A stretch of DNA of 64,000 nucleotides from DAOUJI01 sp965224415 (GTDB lineage: Bacteria > Chloroflexota > Dehalococcoidia > Lucifugimonadales > JAGWBF01). Positions within the stretch are counted from its first letter, which is position 1; each line of letters starts with the position of its first letter. Positions 16,991 to 25,988 of this stretch are shown here, in pieces. Made by a program: the position numbers and the translations under genes. The DNA lies in NCBI GenBank assembly GCA_965224415.1, contig CBDCZB010000002.1, positions 298,800 through 362,799 on the forward strand, given 5' to 3'. Under the pieces are notes generated by a model that saw nothing but the letters and a program-made list of their open reading frames with translations, was not told the origin of the DNA and searched no databases.

Positions 16991-17386
16991 ATGACCACCA
17001 AGGAAGAAATGCTGGAAGCCATCAAGCAGATGTCGGTTATGGACCTCGCCGACCTGGTCAAGGCCCTGGAGGACGAGTTCGGCATCAAGGCCGCGGCTCC
17101 CATGGCCGCAATGCCGGCGGCCGGCGCCGTTGCAGGGGCCCCGGCCGGAGACGCCGCTCCCGCCGAAGAAGAGAAATACGACTTCACTGTCACTCTTGCC
17201 GAAATCGGAGCCAACAAAATCAACGTGATCAAGGCCGTGCGGGAAATCACTACCTTAGGCCTCAGAGAGGCCAAGGAACTGGTGGAGAGCGCACCGGTCA
17301 AGGTCAAAGAGGGCGTGGTCAAGGACGAGGCCGACAAGGCCAAAGAGGCGCTGGAAGCCGCCGGAGCGACGATCCAGGTCTCCTAA
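16991..17386 (+). CDS. rplL: 50S ribosomal protein L7/L12
   Basis: 131 residues: an N-terminal dimerisation helix (MLEAIKQMSVMDLADLVKALEDEF), an Ala/Pro-rich hinge (AAAPMAAMPAAGAVAGAPAG) and the factor-binding C-terminal domain (YDFTVTLAEIGANKINVIKA, LGLREAKELVESAP). A strong aggaggatgat lies upstream. rpoB and rpoC, which usually follow, are absent here. Confidence 0.97.
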   Translation: MTTKEEMLEAIKQMSVMDLADLVKALEDEFGIKAAAPMAAMPAAGAVAGAPAGDAAPAEEEKYDFTVTLAEIGANKINVIKAVREITTLGLREAKELVESAPVKVKEGVVKDEADKAKEALEAAGATIQVS

Positions 17387-17438
17387 GGCGTCCTCTTCCC
17401 CGCTCACCGCAAACGGGATTGTACGAAACATTCGCATG

Positions 17439-17475
17439 TCCGCGACAGGCCCAAGCGCTTACAGGCTGTCGCGGA
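17439..17475. terminator. Hairpin after rplL
   Basis: tccgcgacag (17439-17448) pairs perfectly with ctgtcgcgga (17466-17475) across a 17-base loop. There is no T-run, so a factor-independent terminator is uncertain; it may be an mRNA 3'-end stabiliser. Confidence 0.5.
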
Positions 17476-17500
17476 GGGGTGTGACAATGGATGGTCTGGC

Positions 17501-17797
17501 ATGAGCCGCCGCAAGGACAGGGAGAGGTTCCTGGCCGAAAAAGCCCAAGACCCCAACTACGAGGGGTTCAGGGGCTATGATTACAATCCTCCCGCTCCAC
17601 CGGCGCCGCCCCCATCTGTGGCCATTACTTGTTCAAACTGCGGCCGCCGCCGGAACGTCTCCAGTGAAATCGCCCAAGCCGAGGGAGACAAGTACGTCTG
17701 TCTTAGCTGCCAGGAAGAATCAGGAACCTCGTCCGACGACGCCGCTCAGGACACGGACGAGGAGAAGTCCCCTGACCCTGCTGCCGGGGCCTCCTAG
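17501..17797 (+). CDS. Small zinc-ribbon protein
   Basis: 98 residues. A charged N-terminal segment (SRRKDRERFLAEKAQ) and a Pro-rich stretch precede a four-cysteine ribbon, CSNCGRRRNV and later YVCLSCQEE. The tail is acidic and disordered. I do not recognise a specific family; ribbons of this kind bind zinc and nucleic acid or protein partners. It takes the place of rpoB after rplL and converges, with a 4-bp overlap, on the S41-like gene. Confidence 0.65.
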   Translation: MSRRKDRERFLAEKAQDPNYEGFRGYDYNPPAPPAPPPSVAITCSNCGRRRNVSSEIAQAEGDKYVCLSCQEESGTSSDDAAQDTDEEKSPDPAAGAS

Positions 17798-19191
17798 CGG
17801 AAGGCCGGCAGCTGAGAGTTCAGGTATTCGTAAGCCTGGTTGGCTTGGGAGTCAACCCCAGCGGTACGGTCGTCAAGTGTAAGGACCACTTCTTGGTCGG
17901 GCACTATCCCAGTCCCGGTTATCTTTCTCCCTGACGGCGTGTACCAATGGGAGACGGGCAGGTAGATGGCCGAGCCGTCGCTAAGCTCCATGAAAACGTT
18001 GTCAGACCCCAGCCCCAGGGTCCTGACGCCCATGATTTCCGCCCTGCCGGCATCCTGAAGCGACCCGGCAAGCGCCTCGGCCGCGTTGGCGGTGAACTCG
18101 TTCACCAGAGCCACCATCGGCAGGTCCTTGACGGCGATGCCCCCTTCGGCTATGAGCCAGTCCTTCTGAGTCCCGTTCTTGTCCACCTCGTACATGAAGA
18201 GGCCGCTTTCCAGGAACTGGCTGGCTGTGTCTCTAGCCGCCTCAATGGAGCCCCCCACATTGCTCCTGAGGTCTAGAATCAGGGCAAGGGTGTCCAGGGC
18301 GTTGAACTCTTCCAGAGCCGTGAACACCTCCTCACCCGTGTTGTCTCCAAAGTCCGAAATGTGGATATAGCCGATGGCCCCTGGAAGGAGCCTCCGGGAT
18401 ATGGAAACAAGGCCGATGTCGCCCCGGAAGACCTGCATCTCCAAGGGGGCGTCTTCACCCTCCCTCTCTATAAGCAGGTTGACTTTGGACCCCACCGGAC
18501 CTCGCACCTGGTCCACAACTTCCTGGAGAGTCTGGCCTTCCACTGGGACGTTCTCCACCTCCAGCAACACGTCTCCCTCTTGGAGACCGGCGGAAAGAGC
18601 CGGGCTGCCCTGCATTGGGACCAACACTATCCGGTCGTTGACTAGCTGTACGAAAGCGCCAATGCCTTCGTAGGTCCCGGCCAGTCGCTCCAGTTCCTGA
18701 GCGTAGGACTCTTTGTCCAGCAGGACCACGCTGGAGTCATCGAGGGCGTCCAGCAGTCCTCTCACTGCCCCGTGAGCAACCAGACCGCTGTCCAGGTCCG
18801 GCCACCTTTGGCGGTGAAGGACCCATGACTTCCACACGTCGGACAGATCCGGCGGCACGAAGTCGGGCAGGTCCGTCTCCACGTCCGACAACTCTACGAG
18901 GAATGGGTACGGAGACTTGTTGGCGGCGTCCAACATGCCCAGTATCATGTGCTCCGTAATCTCTTTTGAATCCAGAGCAATCGCGTCCACGTAGGAAGTG
19001 TTGACGAGGCCCCACGCCTCCCAAAGCAGGGAGGACTCTCCCGTGGGCGGGGCGGACGGGACATCGGGCTCTTCGGCGGCGGCGTCCCTGTTCCCTGCGC
19101 AGGCAGCGGCGACGACCAACATGGCGACAATAGGAATCAACAAGAGCCCGCTCGGGACAGATGAGGGAAAGAACAGGCGGAACGGATTCAT
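17794..19191 (-). CDS. S41-family (CtpA/Tsp-like) lipoprotein lacking catalytic residues
   Basis: I start at ATG 19191 (465 aa), where a signal peptide begins, ending in a lipobox-like AAAC; the longer frame to 19281 adds nothing. A PDZ domain (YEGIGAFVQLVNDRIVLV, GLQEGDVLLEV) precedes an S41 core (IGYIHISDFGD, LILDLRSNVGGSIEAA, ALVNEFTANAAEALAGSLQD, GVRTLGLGSDN). In active enzymes the nucleophile Ser lies in TASASE and the base Lys in GKG, 25 residues later. Here these positions are Asn369 and Leu394, so proteolysis is not expected. It may act as a peptide-binding or regulatory protein outside the membrane. Confidence 0.85.
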   Translation of the reverse strand: MNPFRLFFPSSVPSGLLLIPIVAMLVVAAACAGNRDAAAEEPDVPSAPPTGESSLLWEAWGLVNTSYVDAIALDSKEITEHMILGMLDAANKSPYPFLVELSDVETDLPDFVPPDLSDVWKSWVLHRQRWPDLDSGLVAHGAVRGLLDALDDSSVVLLDKESYAQELERLAGTYEGIGAFVQLVNDRIVLVPMQGSPALSAGLQEGDVLLEVENVPVEGQTLQEVVDQVRGPVGSKVNLLIEREGEDAPLEMQVFRGDIGLVSISRRLLPGAIGYIHISDFGDNTGEEVFTALEEFNALDTLALILDLRSNVGGSIEAARDTASQFLESGLFMYEVDKNGTQKDWLIAEGGIAVKDLPMVALVNEFTANAAEALAGSLQDAGRAEIMGVRTLGLGSDNVFMELSDGSAIYLPVSHWYTPSGRKITGTGIVPDQEVVLTLDDRTAGVDSQANQAYEYLNSQLPAFR

Positions 19192-19329
19192 AGTTAAACC
19201 AACGGACAAATGATTCTGGTGAAAATTAGAATAGTTATCCACTCTTAAAGGTGTCAAGGCATGACCAACCATCTTGCCCAACCGCGACGTGGGCAGACAG
19301 AATTGAAATAAAGGGCGGTAGTAACTACA

Positions 19330-21138
19330 ATGACAGGCAGATTAGGCGCGAATTCCAACGGCTACGGCAGCGAATCAAATATGGCTCTATCCAGGTTTGT
19401 CACACGCGGCTCCTTTACAGCGATATGGTGGACAGCGTTCCTCCTCGCTGCGGCCTTTATGCTGATGGCCGCAGCCGCTTGCAGCGAACCCTCCAGACGT
19501 TCATCCGGCGAGGGTGACAACGGGGCCACGGTAGCTCCCACCCCGACGAGCGGGTCTGCAACCCAGGAGCCGGAACCCACCGCCACCCGGCGCCCCACGG
19601 TTTCAAGCTCCTCCGGCGGCACGACGCCTGTGGAGGGAGGGACGCTGTCCCGCCTATGGTCCGACCCGCCTACCCTGGATCCCCATCTGACCACTGATGC
19701 AACTTCAGCCACCATAATCATTGAGGTGTTCGGCGGGCTCGTAACCATCGCCCCGGACCTGAATATCATCCCCGACCTGGCCGAGAGATGGGACGTGACT
19801 AACGACGGCACGGTCTACACCTTCCATCTGAGGGAGGACGCCACATTCCACAGCGGCAAGCCCGTTACGGCCCAGGACTTCAAGTGGTCCATCGAACGGG
19901 TTGCCAATCCGCTTACCGCGGCGCCCGTAGCCGACCAGTACCTGGGTGACATAGTGGGATTCAACGAACGACTGAACGGCGACGCCGACGAGGTCTCCGG
20001 CGTGCGGGTCATTGACGAACACACCTTGGAAATAACTATCGACTCTCCCAAGTCCTACTTCCTGGCCAAGCTCACCTATCCCGCCGCCTTTGTGCTGGAC
20101 CGGGAGAACGTGGAGACCGGACGCCGGTGGTTCCGTGAACCCAACGGCACTGGGCCTTTTGTGCTGGAAAGCTACGTGCCCGGCGAGGAGTTGGTGCTGG
20201 CCAAGCACCCGGACTACCACCTTGGCGCCGCCCACTTGGACTCGGTGCGGTTCATTCTCAGCGGCGGCACCTCCATGCTCATGTACGAGAACGGGGAGAT
20301 TCACCTTACCGGAGTGGGCATAGCGGACCTGGACCGGGTGTTGGACCCCTCGGACCCACTCAATCCCCAGCTGGTTGAAGCGCCTCCGTCCTTCAGCACC
20401 AACTACATCGGGATGAACGTCAACGAGCCGCCCTTCGACGATCCCAGGGTGCGGCAGGCGCTGAACCTGGCCATAGACAAGGATTCCATCGCGCACACGG
20501 TAATGGCCGGGCTGGTCATACCGGCAAAAGGGATTCTGCCGCCTGGGTTCCCAGGGTTCAGTGAGTCGGTCCAGGGGTACGGATATGACCCGGAAAGGGC
20601 ACAACGGCTACTGGCAGAGTCCAAATACGGCCCGCAACTGGAGAACTTCGACAAGCCAATCATATTGACCACGGCCGGCAGCTTCGGGGCCAACCTGACG
20701 CTGGACATGGAAGTCATTCTAGAGATGTGGCGCACTAACCTGGGAATCGAGGTGGAGGTTCTGCAGACCGAGTTCGCCACTTACCTGCAGGACCTAGTGA
20801 AGCGGCGTTTCGAGATGTTCGAAATCGGCTGGATCGCCGACTACCCCGACCCAGAGAACTTCCTGGACCTTCTCTTCCACAGCGAGAGCTCCAACAACCA
20901 TACCTCCTACTCAAACCCTGAAGTGGACAAACTGTTGGAAGAGGCGCGAGTCGAACCCGACCAAGCCCGGAGGTTCCAGCTGTACAGCCAAGTCGAGCAG
21001 ATGATTCTCGACGATGCACCCTGGATACCTCTTTGGAACAGCGGCGAGCAGTATGTGCTGATTAAATCCAACGTGAAGGGCTACCGTCTGACCCAGTTGA
21101 TCATTCCCAAGCTGAGGTTTGTCTACTTCACTGAATAG
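19330..21138 (+). CDS. ABC transporter substrate-binding lipoprotein (SBP family 5)
   Basis: 602 residues from ATG 19330, which has agggcgg upstream; ATG 19381 (MALSRF) is the alternative and gives a cleaner signal peptide. The lipobox is LMAAAAC, followed by a Ser/Thr/Pro linker and the family-5 domain (LAERWDVTNDGTVYTFHLRED, VTAQDFKWSIERVA, DPRVRQALNLAIDKDSIAH, EIGWIADYPDPENFLDLLF). The ADYPDP motif and DPHLTTD opening are typical of dipeptide-binding proteins. Heads a three-gene operon with two permeases 14 and 18 bp apart. Confidence 0.94.
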   Translation: MTGRLGANSNGYGSESNMALSRFVTRGSFTAIWWTAFLLAAAFMLMAAAACSEPSRRSSGEGDNGATVAPTPTSGSATQEPEPTATRRPTVSSSSGGTTPVEGGTLSRLWSDPPTLDPHLTTDATSATIIIEVFGGLVTIAPDLNIIPDLAERWDVTNDGTVYTFHLREDATFHSGKPVTAQDFKWSIERVANPLTAAPVADQYLGDIVGFNERLNGDADEVSGVRVIDEHTLEITIDSPKSYFLAKLTYPAAFVLDRENVETGRRWFREPNGTGPFVLESYVPGEELVLAKHPDYHLGAAHLDSVRFILSGGTSMLMYENGEIHLTGVGIADLDRVLDPSDPLNPQLVEAPPSFSTNYIGMNVNEPPFDDPRVRQALNLAIDKDSIAHTVMAGLVIPAKGILPPGFPGFSESVQGYGYDPERAQRLLAESKYGPQLENFDKPIILTTAGSFGANLTLDMEVILEMWRTNLGIEVEVLQTEFATYLQDLVKRRFEMFEIGWIADYPDPENFLDLLFHSESSNNHTSYSNPEVDKLLEEARVEPDQARRFQLYSQVEQMILDDAPWIPLWNSGEQYVLIKSNVKGYRLTQLIIPKLRFVYFTE

Positions 21139-21152
21139 CAACCCCGCCGGGG

Positions 21153-22106
21153 ATGGAGGTGGGTCAAATCGGGGAGAGCCTCTGGGTCTACGTCGTCAGA
21201 CGCCTGCTGTGGACTCCGGTCCTGCTTCTGGTAGTCTCGCTCATCACCTTCGTGCTCACGAGGGTCGGCCCCGGTGACCCCGTCCAAGTCCTGCTGGGGC
21301 AATACAACAACCCGGAGGCCGTTGAGAGGCTCAGGAAGCAGCAGGGACTGGACAGGCCCATCCTGGTCCAATACCGCATCTACGTCCAGGACCTGTTCCA
21401 CGGCGACCTGGGGGAAAGCTTCCGCTACCGGGGCCGAACCGTGGACGAGCTGCTGCCCAAACGGATGTGGACGTCGGCTCAACTGGCCATCGCGGCGATG
21501 ATTGTCTCCCTGGGCCTGGGGATCCCGCTGGGATTCTTCGCGGCCCTGAAGCAGGGAAGCTGGCTGGACACGACCACGGTTGCGGTGACCCTGATGTTCA
21601 TGTCCGTGCCAATATTCCTAACGGCGCCGGGACTGCTCATCCTGTTTTCCCTGAAGTTGGACCTGCTGCCCGTCAGCGGTTGGGGCGGGTTCTTCGACGT
21701 GCGTATAATCCTGCCAGCCATGGTCATGGGGATTCCCGGCATAGCGGTGGTGACCCGCATCACCAGGGCCTCCACTCTGGATGTGGTGGCCCAGGACTTC
21801 GTCCGTACGGCCAGGGCCAAGGGGCTGCACGAGTACGTGGTGCGTCACCGGCATATCCTGCGCAACGCCCTGATACCCCTCTTCACCTTAACCGGCATGT
21901 CTCTGGCGACTTTGATGACCGGGTCCTTCATCACCGAGTTTTACTTCGGCATCCCGGGGATGGGCAGCCTTGCCATCGAGTCCTTCTTCTCCCGGGATTA
22001 CCCGATCATCATGGCCATCACCCTGATAATCGCCACGGGGTTCGTTCTGGCCAACCTGTTTGTAGACATCGGATACCGCTTTATAGACCCGCGGATTAGA
22101 TACTAA
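21153..22106 (+). CDS. Dpp/Opp-type ABC permease, DppB-like
   Basis: 317 residues. N-terminal VVRRLLWTPVLLLVVSLITF and VGPGDPVQVLLG, the periplasmic loop with LDRPILVQY, six membrane segments, the EAA loop at FVRTARAKGLHEYVVRHRH and a C-terminal FIDPRIRY. It forms the membrane channel with the next gene. Its start is 14 bp after the binding protein, with ggatggagg as ribosome site. Confidence 0.94.
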   Translation: MEVGQIGESLWVYVVRRLLWTPVLLLVVSLITFVLTRVGPGDPVQVLLGQYNNPEAVERLRKQQGLDRPILVQYRIYVQDLFHGDLGESFRYRGRTVDELLPKRMWTSAQLAIAAMIVSLGLGIPLGFFAALKQGSWLDTTTVAVTLMFMSVPIFLTAPGLLILFSLKLDLLPVSGWGGFFDVRIILPAMVMGIPGIAVVTRITRASTLDVVAQDFVRTARAKGLHEYVVRHRHILRNALIPLFTLTGMSLATLMTGSFITEFYFGIPGMGSLAIESFFSRDYPIIMAITLIIATGFVLANLFVDIGYRFIDPRIRY

Positions 22107-22124
22107 GGGCCGGAGAAATCGCAG

Positions 22125-23078
22125 TTGGCCGTCAACCAGATAGAACTCACCTTCGAAAGGGAAAAACGGGGCGACAGCCTCTGGACCAACTCCTTCCGCA
22201 GATTCCTCAGGAAGAAGGTGGGAGTCGCCTGCCTGGTCGTGATACTTGTCTTCTATATCGCCGGCGCCCTGGCCGCCTGGGTGACTCCCTACGACCACAG
22301 GGAAGTCAACCTGAACGCGGTCAAGCAAACCCCCTCCTGGGAGCACCCCCTTGGGACCGACCGGGCCGGACGCGACATGTTGACCCGCATCATCTACGGC
22401 CTGAGGACCACCGTAATCATTACGGTGCTGTCCATTGTCACCGGCTCCCTGTTTCTCGGCCTTGGACTGGGTCTTGCGGCGGGATACTTCGGCAAGTGGA
22501 TCGACTCGGTCATCAACCGAGTGGGGGAGGTGTTCATGTCCTTCCCCGACATACTGCTGGTTCTCATCGTCGCGGCCACTCTGCGCCCGCGGGTCGTCGA
22601 ATGGGTGCGGGACTTGGGCGGAACGGAGTTGGTGCGGCTCGGCATTCCCGACTACCTGGTTGTGTTCGGAGCCCTTTCAGCCTTTGGCTGGGTGGGGATG
22701 CAACGGCTCGTCAGAGGCCAAGTGCTGCAAATAAAGCAGAACCAGTACGTGGAAGCTGCCCAAGCCGTCGGAGCGCCCACCAGACGAATTCTGGGAATCC
22801 ACATCCTGCCCAACGTCATCAGTCCGGTGATTGTGCTGGTGTCTATGGGCATGGGAGCCGCCGCAGGAGCGGAAATCATCCTGAGCTGGCTGGGAATTGG
22901 AATTCAGCCGCCGACGCCGAGCCTGGGCGTGATGATATTCGAGAACGGCAACATCGGAGTGCTGCGCTCAGACCCCCACCTTCTGCTCTTCCCGGTGGGC
23001 GCCGTCACAATCCTGATATTCGCCTTCAACTTGCTGGGAGACGCCCTCAACGACGCGTTTAATCCCCGCGCCCGCTAG
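22125..23078 (+). CDS. Dpp/Opp-type ABC permease, DppC-like
   Basis: 317 residues from TTG 22125 (18 bp after dppB, ggccggag upstream). HPLGTDRAGRDMLTRIIYGLR is the DppC signature, and the EAA loop is YVEAAQAVGAPTRRILGIHILPN. An insertion between the membrane segments (LRPRVVEWVRDLGGTELVRLGIPDY) lengthens the protein by about 15 residues compared with the other two DppC-like proteins here. No ATPase gene follows. Confidence 0.93.
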   Translation: MAVNQIELTFEREKRGDSLWTNSFRRFLRKKVGVACLVVILVFYIAGALAAWVTPYDHREVNLNAVKQTPSWEHPLGTDRAGRDMLTRIIYGLRTTVIITVLSIVTGSLFLGLGLGLAAGYFGKWIDSVINRVGEVFMSFPDILLVLIVAATLRPRVVEWVRDLGGTELVRLGIPDYLVVFGALSAFGWVGMQRLVRGQVLQIKQNQYVEAAQAVGAPTRRILGIHILPNVISPVIVLVSMGMGAAAGAEIILSWLGIGIQPPTPSLGVMIFENGNIGVLRSDPHLLLFPVGAVTILIFAFNLLGDALNDAFNPRAR

Positions 23079-23224
23079 GAATTCAGGATCCTCCCTCTCA
23101 TTGTCGGCCTCCACACGGCACCGTTCACTATCGTCTTCCCATGCGATTGACCGAAACGCTTACGGCGCTTACAATTGACCTGCTTCCTATTTTCCCCTCC
23201 AACAGCAGTCTTCAGGAGGTTGTT

Positions 23225-24631
23225 ATGGTAGACGAGAACATTGCATTGATGGCCCACTTGATGAGGCGAGCCGGCTTCGGGTCCGGCCGTGACGAGCTTG
23301 AAGCTCTTACGGCCATAGGCTACGAGCAGGTCGTGGAGGAGCTGGTGGACCCCGACAAATACGGGATACCGCACATCGACCGGGAGATCTTGTTCCGCGC
23401 CCACCCGGACACGGTCAATCCCCAGGCGCCCCCGGGAGCGTCTTCCTACATGATCTACCACTTCATGGTCACCCAGAGGCCGCTGGAAGAGAAGATCGCC
23501 CTTTTCTGGCACACCGTCTTCGCCACAGGAAACAACAAGATAGACGGCCCGCCGGAGATGCAGCGCCAGTACGACCTGTTCAGGGAGAAAGGTCTCGGCA
23601 ACTACCGGGATCTGCTGGTCGACCTGGCCAAGAACCCGGCGATGATATTCTGGCTGGACAACAACTACAACCACAAGGAACAGCCCAACGAGAACTGGGG
23701 CAGAGAGTTGCTTGAGCTGTTCTCAATGGGCCAGGGGAACTACACCGAAGAGGACGTCTACGAGTGCGCCAGGGCCTTCACCGGCTGGACCATCGGCCCC
23801 AAGCTGCCCCGCGGCCCATTCAACCGCTTCAACTGGCCCTTCGTGTACAACGAAAAAGACCACGACGACGGCGAAAAACACTTCCTTGGGCACCGGGGCC
23901 GCTTCAATGGGGAGGACGTGATAGACATCATCGTCCGGCAGCCCGCCACGGCCCGGTTCATCGCCCGCCACCTGTACAACTTCTTCGTAGCCGACGAGGT
24001 GCAGGTGCCTGCTTGGCTGCACACTCCTCCGAGAGACCCGGTGGCCGTCAACATAATCGCCGACTCCTTCGTGTCCTCCGGGTACGACATGCGGGTCACC
24101 ATGCGGCAGCTGCTCAACTCGGACTTCTTCAAGGAGTCCATGTTCCAGAGGGTGAAGAGCCCAGCCGAGGTGGTGGCTGGCGTCACCCGGATGGTGGGCG
24201 ACTTCCGCTACCCCAGGCCCGGGCTGGAAGACATGGCCAGGGAGTGCGAGTACATGGGCCAGAACCTGCTCAACCCGCCCAGCGTAGAGGGATGGCACTA
24301 CGGGCCCGAATGGATCGACAGCGGGTCGCTGGTGCGGCGCATCAACTTCGCAGCGGGAGCGTTCTCCAACATCCACTTCCCGGGCGTGCGGTCCATCATC
24401 GGCCGAATCAAGTCCCAGGGCGACCTGTCGCCCACCGAGTTCGTGGACAGCTGCCTTGACCTGATTGGCCCGCTGGAGGTTGGCGAAGGGACCAGGGAGC
24501 AGCTGATAAACCTGGCCCAGCGGGACGGAGCTCTAAGCTGGGACAGCGAAACTGCGGAAGCTGCCTCGGCCCGCAGAATTGGGGACATGCTGGCCCTTAT
24601 CGTATCGTCCAGAGAGTACCAGTTCGCCTAA
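23225..24631 (+). CDS. DUF1800 family protein
   Basis: I place the start at ATG 23225 (468 aa), which has caggaggttgtt directly upstream. HLMRRAGFGSGRDELEAL, the WHTVFATG region, NENWGRELLELFSMGQGNYTEEDV, CARAFTGW and PSVEGWHYGPEWI are the known family landmarks. DUF1800 proteins are large, mostly alpha-helical and of unsettled function, often paired with a DUF1501 protein, which is not seen here. It begins 147 bp after an ABC permease and is followed by an NHL protein. Confidence 0.88.
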   Translation: MVDENIALMAHLMRRAGFGSGRDELEALTAIGYEQVVEELVDPDKYGIPHIDREILFRAHPDTVNPQAPPGASSYMIYHFMVTQRPLEEKIALFWHTVFATGNNKIDGPPEMQRQYDLFREKGLGNYRDLLVDLAKNPAMIFWLDNNYNHKEQPNENWGRELLELFSMGQGNYTEEDVYECARAFTGWTIGPKLPRGPFNRFNWPFVYNEKDHDDGEKHFLGHRGRFNGEDVIDIIVRQPATARFIARHLYNFFVADEVQVPAWLHTPPRDPVAVNIIADSFVSSGYDMRVTMRQLLNSDFFKESMFQRVKSPAEVVAGVTRMVGDFRYPRPGLEDMARECEYMGQNLLNPPSVEGWHYGPEWIDSGSLVRRINFAAGAFSNIHFPGVRSIIGRIKSQGDLSPTEFVDSCLDLIGPLEVGEGTREQLINLAQRDGALSWDSETAEAASARRIGDMLALIVSSREYQFA

Positions 24632-24691
24632 GACGCCCCGACGACCGGAACGGTCCAGGGCGGGCCGCCAACGCGACTATGGGAGGCCGTT

Positions 24692-25792
24692 ATGCTAACG
24701 ACTTATGTTCGTGACCGGGTGTACAACTACGGGTTCGCAGTGGGCTCCGGCCGGGGCGGCGGGAGGAACTTCCTTCGCCCCACGGACTTCGCCCTGGGTT
24801 CCGAGGGCGCCATATACGTAATTAGCAAGGGTTTCGAGTTCCTTCCTCTCCAGGGTCTGACCAAGTGCACCATGGACCATCGCTTCCTCTGGGACGATCG
24901 CGGCACCGACTTCGGGGAAGGACAATGCCCGATGCCCGCTTCCATCGCAGTGGACAGCCAGGAAACGATCTACGTTTGCGACGACTACACCAACCGCATC
25001 TTCAAATGGGACACAGACGGCAACTACCTGGGAAGCTGGGACCCTGCTCCCTCGGTGGAAGGGACCCCACAAGACAACGTGATCCCCATCCCTAACACCC
25101 AAGGGATTGCCTTCAACTACTACTTGAGGAAAGTGGACCCCGCCAGAGGAGCAGGGGACGGTGAACTCAACGGACCATCGGGTCTCGTGTTCGACAAGGA
25201 CGACAATCTATACATAGTGGACAGCGGCAACCACCGTGTGCAGGTGTTCACTAAGGACGGCAAGTTTCTGCACAAGTGGGGGTCCTACGGCGCCGGAGAG
25301 GGCCAGTTCAACCTGCCCTGGGGCATTGCCCTAGACAATGCCGGCGACGTATACGTGGCCGACTGGAAGAACGACCGTGTGCAGAAGTTCACCCCCGACG
25401 GCAAGTTCCTGGCTTCCTTCGGCAAGCCGGGCGAGGAAGAAGGCGAACTCAGCCGGCCGGCCGGTGTTGCGATAGATAAGGACGGCGACGTGTACGTGGC
25501 CGAGTGGGGCGCCAACCGGCTGACAGTATTCGACTCCGAAGGGGAATATCTCACCGCCTTCCACGGGGACGCAGAAGACCTCTCCCCAGCCAATCTGGAC
25601 CGGGTGAACGCCAACCCCGACTACGTGAAGGCCCGAAAGCGCGCTGACCGCTCGATAGAGTGGAAGCTCTGGATGCCGATTGCAGTGAACGTGGACGCCG
25701 AGGGGAACATCATCATTCTAGAGAACCGCACCGGCAGGATGCAGGTATACATCAAAGAGCGAGACTGGGTGGACCCGCAGTACAATCTCTGA
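24692..25792 (+). CDS. NHL-repeat beta-propeller protein
   Basis: 366 residues with at least five NHL repeats. Clear units are GPSGLVFDKDDNLYIVDSGN, HRVQVFTKDGKFLHKWGSYG, LPWGIALDNAGDVYVADWKN and RPAGVAIDKDGDVYVAEWGA. There is no signal peptide, so it is probably cytoplasmic. NHL propellers bind ligands or, in some families, act as lyases or lactonases. The start is ATG 24692 with gggaggccgtt upstream. A second NHL protein is at 49362-50240. Confidence 0.87.
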   Translation: MLTTYVRDRVYNYGFAVGSGRGGGRNFLRPTDFALGSEGAIYVISKGFEFLPLQGLTKCTMDHRFLWDDRGTDFGEGQCPMPASIAVDSQETIYVCDDYTNRIFKWDTDGNYLGSWDPAPSVEGTPQDNVIPIPNTQGIAFNYYLRKVDPARGAGDGELNGPSGLVFDKDDNLYIVDSGNHRVQVFTKDGKFLHKWGSYGAGEGQFNLPWGIALDNAGDVYVADWKNDRVQKFTPDGKFLASFGKPGEEEGELSRPAGVAIDKDGDVYVAEWGANRLTVFDSEGEYLTAFHGDAEDLSPANLDRVNANPDYVKARKRADRSIEWKLWMPIAVNVDAEGNIIILENRTGRMQVYIKERDWVDPQYNL

Positions 25793-25878
25793 CGGAAGTT
25801 TCATTGGACGGGTCAAGCCCGCGGACATCTGGTTTGACCCCGTTCCAAATATCCGGTGAATCAAACAGCCCAATAAGA

Positions 25879-25908
25879 TTGACTCAAGGGTGAAACTTGG
25901 AGTAATAT
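25879..25908 (+). promoter_or_regulatory. Putative sigma-70-type promoter of the third ABC operon
   Basis: TTGACT (25879-25884) and TAATAT (25903-25908) are 18 bp apart, about 80 bp before the SBP start codon at 25989. Both hexamers are near consensus, and the ~200 bp between the NHL gene and the SBP contain no coding sequence. Confidence 0.5.
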
Positions 25909-25988
25909 CTGCCCGTTCCTATCCTGGAAGGGAAAACCTGGGGTCTAAACTTGAATCGACCGCAGACGAAACTTAGGAGGCGCACACC

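Noticed and set aside
19705..20604. 299-residue minus-strand open frame inside the SBP gene at 19330
   Set aside because: No motifs, and the opposite strand encodes a convincing family-5 receptor.
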